Positions 59,021 through 64,000 of a DNA stretch of 64,000 nt are shown in pieces. How positions within the stretch are numbered: position 1 is the stretch's first letter; each line of letters begins with the position of its first letter. Origin of the DNA: Polytrichum commune (taxonomy: Eukaryota; Streptophyta; Polytrichopsida; Polytrichales; Polytrichaceae); contig OX485803.1 of NCBI GenBank assembly GCA_950295325.1, positions 10,354,001 through 10,418,000 on the forward strand. Reading direction: 5' to 3'. The notes under the pieces were generated by a model that saw only the letters and a program-made list of their open reading frames with translations, did not search any database and was not told where the DNA came from. A program made the position numbers and the translations under genes.

Positions 59021-59234
59021 AGCAGTGACCGGAGAGATTTTTGGGCATAATCGGTTGAGATCCTAGTGTTTGCAAGGCCAACCAGTTACATGTTGACATC
59101 CTCCATTTTTCTTTTATTAAATTGGGGTATATTCTATAGATTCTTTTGAAATGATCGGTGTTTTTCTTGCAGTCTTGAACTTCAAACTCCACGGGTTCAT
59201 TTGTAACTAACTGCCGGTTCTCACTGATAATTGA
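59021..59234 (+). repeat. Dispersed ~230-bp repeat, copy 4
   Basis: Begins CAGTGACCGGAGAGATTTTT and continues ATAATCGGTTGAGATCCTAG, CCAACCAGTTACATGTTG and GGGGTATATTCTATAGATTC, ending CTAACTGCCGGTTCTC. It is immediately followed by copy 5. Confidence 0.8.
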
Positions 59235-59236
59235 GC

Positions 59237-59441
59237 TTCAGTGTTCAGAGAGATTTTTGGGCACAATCGGTGATATCCCAACGATTCCAAGTCCAACCGG
59301 TTACATGTTGCGATCTTTCAGGTTTTCTTCACTAAATTGAGGTATATTCTGTAATTTCCCTGAAGTCATGAACTTCAAACACTTATTTCTCAAACTCAAC
59401 CGGTTCGTCTGTAACTAGTGGTCGGTTCTCCCTGTTCAATG
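59237..59441 (+). repeat. Dispersed ~230-bp repeat, copy 5
   Basis: Begins TTCAGTGTTCAGAGAGATTT and continues CAAGTCCAACCGGTTACATG, TTGAGGTATATTCTGTAATT and CAACCGGTTCGTCTGTAACT, ending GTGGTCGGTTCTCC. It is head-to-tail with copy 4. Confidence 0.8.
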
Positions 59442-60028
59442 ATGGGCTCACTCTCACAGAAAGTGAACACAAAGTGATAGGTACAACAGTGACATTCTTT
59501 CATGTTCTCCATCACAAACCAAACCTCTAACTTTATAGATTGACACTGAGTTCGCATTGACTCAATCACATCAAACTCCAACAAAAGAGTCACATAACAT
59601 TATTCAGTCGTGGCCTTCTGTCGTGCAGTCTTAAGGAACAATGCTCAGTCAATCTGGGAGCGTCGTTGTGATTATTTAAAGAGAAAGAGAACTTTTAACT
59701 TTAACCTCTTACAATGATTTTCCTTCTCAACCCGCTCTGGACACTCCTGAAATTGAATCGACAATCTTCGTGAGGCGCAATTCTCAACCGGACAAGATGA
59801 CTCACGGTTCGACCCAACTCCCAAGTTTGTATGCCGATGTTTGACAACAAGACGACATATCCTAGCTCGTCTTTCTAACAAGCTATCATGCAGAAATATC
59901 TCCTATACATCTCACCCACTAACGTCGTGACATGTGGCGCATTATATGGCTAGATAAACATTCCATGCTAGCATAGGAATAAGCTACAACCAATCGCCAC
60001 AGCAAACTGGCAACATGGCAAGAACAGA
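59442..60028. other. Unassigned sequence between repeat copies
   Basis: No gene or repeat recognised. Confidence 0.4.
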
Positions 60029-60980
60029 TCAGTGTCCGGAGAAGATTTTTGGGCAGCATGAATCAAAATCCTAGTGCTCCCAAGTCCAACCAGTTACATG
60101 TTGTGATCTTTCAGGTTTTCTTTAGGAAATTGAGAGATTTTTGGGCAGCATCGATCAAAATCCTAGTGCTCCCAAGTCCAACTAGTTACATGTTGTCATC
60201 TTTCAGGTTTTCTTTAGGAAATTGAGAGATTTTTGGGCAGCATGGATCAAATTCCTAGTGCTCCCAAGTCCAACTAGTTACATGTTGTGATCTTTCAGGT
60301 TTTCTTTAGGAAATTGAGAGATTTTTGGGCAGCATGGATCAAAATCCTAGTGCTCCCAAGTCCAACCAGTTACATGTTGTGATCTTTCAAGTTTTCTTTA
60401 GGAAATTGAGAGATTTTTGGGCAACATGGATCAAAATCCTAGTGCTCCCAAGTCCAACTAGTTACATGTTGTGATCTTTCAAGTTTTCTTTAGGAAATTG
60501 AGAGATTTTTGGGCACTATTGATCAAAATTCTAGTGCTCCCAAGTCCAACCAGTTACATGTTGTGATCTTTCAAGTTTTCTTTAGGAAATTGAGAGATTT
60601 TTGGGCACTATTGATCAAAATTCTAGTGCTCCCAAGTCCAACCAGTTACATGTTGTCATCCTTCAAGTTTTCTTTAGGAAATTGAGAGATTTTTGGGCAG
60701 CATGGATCAAAATCCTAGTGCTCCCAAGTCCAACCAGTTACATGTTGTGATCTTTCAAGTTTTCTTTAGGAAATTGAGAGATTTTTGGGCAGCATGGATC
60801 AAAATCCTAGTGCTCCCAAGTCCAACCAGTTACATGTTGTGATCTTTCAAGTTTTCTTTAGGAAATTGAGGTATATTCTATAGATTCCTCCTCCAATAAC
60901 CCGTAATTTCTCATGACGTTTTTAACTTGAACCGGTTATTTCTCAAACTTAACCGGTTCATCTGTAAGCAGAGGTCATTG
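60029..60980 (+). repeat. Dispersed repeat copy 6 with nine 92-bp tandem units
   Basis: The copy opens CAGTGTCCGGAGAAGATTTT and closes with the family's 3' half (GAGGTATATTCTATAGATTC, AACCGGTTCATCTGTAAGCA). In between, its first half is repeated: the marker GGGCA occurs at 60051, 60143, 60235, 60327, 60419, 60511, 60603, 60695 and 60787, always exactly 92 bp apart. Units differ only by single bases. Units 6 and 7 share CACTATTGATC and units 1-3 share TTTCAGG where later ones have TTTCAAG, showing stepwise duplication. Confidence 0.92.
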
Positions 60981-61061
60981 GAACATATCCGAAGTCATGA
61001 TACTATGATTGGTGGGCCATAAAGAAGAGCAGGCACACGAACTTATGGAGCCTGCCCAAAA

Positions 61062-61440
61062 TTGTGCTGCACGGCGGAATCTAAAAGCATTCCGTCCCGC
61101 CCCAAAAACTTTTGTGAAAATTTAATGCCACTTGGCAAGCTTTCTGGGGCCGCGGTCTATCAAGATCGTGGCGGCCAATTGGGGGCCCTTTATTACACCA
61201 TCCAAACCAGTGGCTACGTTTCAAAGTTGCCTACAGTGAAGAATAACTCAGACCCCACCACACAAGCCCCGGCTAAGGAACGTATGTGGCCCTATTGTGG
61301 GCACTTCCTCCTCCACTAACGTTTTTGGTCATTGGATGCGCTCGGGAATCATCTCGTCCCAATTAGCGACTATGAATCATGAAGGTTGTCGTTTCAAGCA
61401 TCGCAATCAAATTGGAGACGGAGGAGACATTAGAGTTCAA
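61062..61440 (+). repeat. Dispersed repeat, partner of 35335-35500, with upstream coding-like stretch
   Basis: 61285-61440 (TATTGTGGGCACTTCCTCCT, TTTTGGTCATTGGATGC, CATGAAGGTTGTCGTTTCAA) matches 35335-35500 in order. The stretch before it (61062-61284) is open and reads ENLMPLGKLSGAAVYQDRGG, but carries no known motif. Confidence 0.5.
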
Positions 61441-61461
61441 GGTGGAGAATTTTTAAACTCT

Positions 61462-61760
61462 TTAAACGGTCCCACGGGTCTTCCCGATTGCATTGAAAGT
61501 CGAATCAAGAGTGGTTATTGTATTTGGAGCACATAGCCCAACCTCGTCGTAACATGTGACATTTTCATGTTCATCCTTTATAATTGGAAGCCTTGTCATG
61601 TACCGTTCAATCAATAATATAGGTGTCCAATTAAGAATCTTGACCTCGTAGTCCACATATGTAAAAACATGTTCCCAATAGCTTCGTTGTTGATTCATTG
61701 CAATTGGGTTCCGCTCGACTAGTTCATGATCTATGCTGTCAATTCCGGTGTCGAATATGT
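61462..61760 (-). CDS. Unrecognised exon-like open frame
   Basis: On the - strand the frame reads DSIDHELVERNPIAMNQQRS, then YWEHVFTYVDYEVKILNWTP, then LIERYMTRLPIIKDEHENVT, and stops at 61462. The frame stays open upstream of the first ATG (61698), consistent with an exon. The regular aromatic and charged pattern suggests a real protein segment, possibly from a transposon or a multicopy gene, but I cannot name it. No splice sites are certain. Confidence 0.35.
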
Positions 61761-62082
61761 AAAGGAAAATAACGGCCTTCCTTTAATACAATTATCTATG
61801 TTTTCGCCTTGGATGGGCTCAATTCAATGAACAAGACATCTACCCCTAGGGGCCTAGCCACCAAAAATCATCTCCCAACACAACACAACCAACATACGAG
61901 TTCCATAGCACACATTCTACTGAATATATTCCAAATGTACCTCCTCGATGTATCAATTTTGCAAAGGCTACAAATGTGCAAAATGTGACCTACAGGACTC
62001 GTATGCTAGTCTCACATTATATGAAGCAAGGTATGTAAATGGAGACGGGTCATTAAGCTGTTGCTAGTTGTGATACCTTGCA

Positions 62083-63160
62083 GGGTCCATCCGTGATTAT
62101 GGACAAACCAACTATTGTTTTTGACATTGTCGCCACTGTTAAACCGAGGAATGTGGGGGGCCGTAACACATACCACCTCACCCATCATTGTGATGGACAT
62201 GGGGTCAGGAGTGGAACAACATGGCCTAGGTTTAAGGACATATGTATGTTCCCACAAACTTTGTTCAACATAACATTCATGTTTCCATTATATGGATGTA
62301 TCCATGCATAACCATCACATGCATGCTTAGCCATGGGATGGTTGTTTTGGACGACATTTTTCATGTTTTTGAATTTGGATCTAAGAGCTTGATACCACAT
62401 TTGGGTGCCCAAATCTTAGCACCATGATCAACTTACGTAAAATCCTAGAGCTTTGGAGGAGTCAATGACAAATACATAGATATTTGTGGGATTTAATGTG
62501 GTCGTTAACTTGAACACGAAGTATGCTTGTATTTGATTTGTAACGCCATCATGTGTGCTTAGAAATGCACGTTAGTCCTCGTAGTGCTCAAGAACATTTA
62601 CATGCCAGCTGTAAGTGGTTTGGATTTAGTTCACATCAATTCGGAGAAACTTCAGCTTCAATTTCAATGCAAGTTTCAGTTTGAATTTTCCATCATTGTT
62701 CACTACGGAACTTCCCATAGCTTCATTTGTCTATCTTGTTGATTGTATTACAATCGATTTTGATTTCGATCAGTACCTCAAATTCCTCATTCCATGACAT
62801 CTCAAAATTTACAGGCTCTCGGAAACGTTGTGTACAACACAAATTGTCCAAAATGGATTGGACATGGATGTGTTGGCGCATTAGGTGTTGGAAAAAATCG
62901 TGCTCACAATGTCGGTGGAGCCAACAAAGTATTGGGTCTACATGAAGGAGGGGTGGTTGCCACATACAAAAGTGTGGCTTAAGATTTGCCCTATGTGGGC
63001 CAAGACATCAACGCGGCAATTCAGAGTTATCACTCCAATCTCAAGGCTATCGTAAAGCAAACGAAGGGGAAAGCACATGATCACCAAGTGGATTCGATGA
63101 TCTATCAACCGACTGAAGATGCATTTTTCCCAATATTGGTGTCAATCCTTTAGAAAGGCT
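62083..63160 (+). pseudogene. Unrecognised, possibly spliced coding-like segments
   Basis: Two stretches begin right after good acceptor-like sites. After CTTGCAG (about 62078-62084) the frame reads GPSVIMDKPTIVFDIVATVK, then PRNVGGRNTYHLTHHCDG. After TTTACAG (about 62808-62814) it reads ALGNVVYNTNCPKWIGHGCV, then GALGVGKNRAHNVGGANKVL, then LHEGGVVATYKSVA and a stop at 62980-62982. Past that stop the same frame continues with GQDINAAIQSYHSNLKAIVK. The pattern looks like a decayed gene. I do not recognise the family. Confidence 0.35.
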
Positions 63161-64000
63161 CATGGGTTTATGGGGAACATGAAACATGGACAAATCACTA
63201 TCAATGCTCTTCTCAAGGCTTGGAACATATTAGACGCATGTGTGAAGTTGAGCACGAATGAAAAAACATAAAGTAGCAGTTGTGAAGTTCAAGAATTGGG
63301 TTGACAACTTAGGGCCTTAGGACAACTTAGGGCTCCTCTTGTACATCTACGTTTTCTTCAAAAATATTAATAGCCTTTTTAGATGTACACACTAGAGAAA
63401 ATTAAAACCTCTCTCTTATGTATACTTTATACGATAATGCCTCAAATAATGCCCCTTCTTACACTCATGTTAGTTTGTACGTGATATGAAGAGCCACCAC
63501 CCTGGAAGGCATTCAAGAGAAAACATAAGTTTTTAGAATTTTAAATATAATGAAAAATAAAAAAATAAAAAATTGAGACATCTAATATTTGAAAGCATGG
63601 GATTACAGCAGGCTAGAGCAGGATATTGTAGCACTTCATTGCAAGCAGATGGCCCAATTCTAGAAAGAAATGAAGATTTAAAGCCGGGACTAACTATGAA
63701 CAAGGAACATTGGTAGAATTATAGAGTTTTGCCATGTTGAAGGTGTATGCCAACATTGACCTAAAGTGCCAGTAGGCCCTAAAGAAAGAATTTTCTGAAT
63801 GATTGCTATGTTGCAAAGACCACAGTGCTCCAAAAGCATATTCGAGGGTAGTAGGCTCCAATACCACAATGATCATGCATTGGGTGGGTGTAGTGGTCTT
63901 GAATGTGTATCGAAAAAATTGCCAACCTTAACAAAAGCTCTCCGGCACCTCAACACTCCAAGAAGCTTGCCCTTTTTTCTCCAACGCGAATGAAGTAGAC
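63161..64000. other. Unassigned right edge
   Basis: No gene or known repeat seen up to the window end. The stretch after 63530 is A-rich. Confidence 0.4.

Noticed and set aside
60051-60878. Regularly spaced repeats that could suggest a CRISPR array
   Set aside because: The units are contiguous 92-bp tandem copies with no unique spacers, in a plant nuclear context. They derive from a dispersed repeat.

Overview
This is a stretch of plant nuclear DNA. Two complete intron-bearing host genes of plant-typical families lie in a repeat-dominated, AT-rich background: a secreted subtilisin-like protease of the SBT2 type (+ strand, ten exons, 17814-27436) and a secreted class III haem peroxidase (- strand, four exons, 30158-32721). 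Both read through with matching exon phases, GT...AG introns and all catalytic residues. They are convergent, tail to tail, 2.7 kb apart, and nothing suggests a shared pathway beyond both acting outside the cell. The species cannot be fixed from the sequence. The low gene density and the mix of old elements suggest a large-genome land plant, possibly a non-seed plant, but that is a weak inference.

Left part (1-16345): a decayed CACTA (En/Spm) TNP2-type transposase on the - strand, a divergent transposon-associated gene on the + strand, then an unusual LINE (ORF1, a 2A-like motif, an APE endonuclease, the start of the RT) whose sense strand is very rich in A and C. The LINE stops abruptly near 8460. 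It is followed by a five-copy tandem array of about 158 bp, a pogo/Tigger-like DDE remnant near 11.1-11.85 kb, and LTR-like debris up to the GC-rich 5' region of the protease gene.

Middle part (16346-41530): the two host genes; a degenerate tandem copy of the protease 3' end; further LTR-like and dispersed repeats; a C-rich tract; and a second, 3' piece of an A+C-rich LINE (RNase H plus CCHC knuckle, 37358-38756) between 12-bp target duplications. A hAT dimerisation fragment lies at 41.3 kb.

Right part (41531-64000): two Tourist-like MITEs in opposite orientation, then the most interesting structure in the window. A 6.7 kb Mutator-like element (48247-54952, 9-bp target duplication, iteron-rich inverted ends) is nested inside an older element (47998-55795, 8-bp target duplication). 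The inner element carries two divergently transcribed, partly decayed genes. One product has a DGNHR motif in a ParB/sulfiredoxin-like context, the other a C-terminal SWIM zinc finger. Between them is a 4 x 210 bp array of palindromes. I see no DDE transposase in it. Downstream are a poly-G-ended MITE and several copies of a dispersed repeat of about 230 bp, one of which has expanded into nine 92-bp tandem units, followed by unrecognised coding-like exons.

All coordinates and translations were read by eye; no database search was possible.
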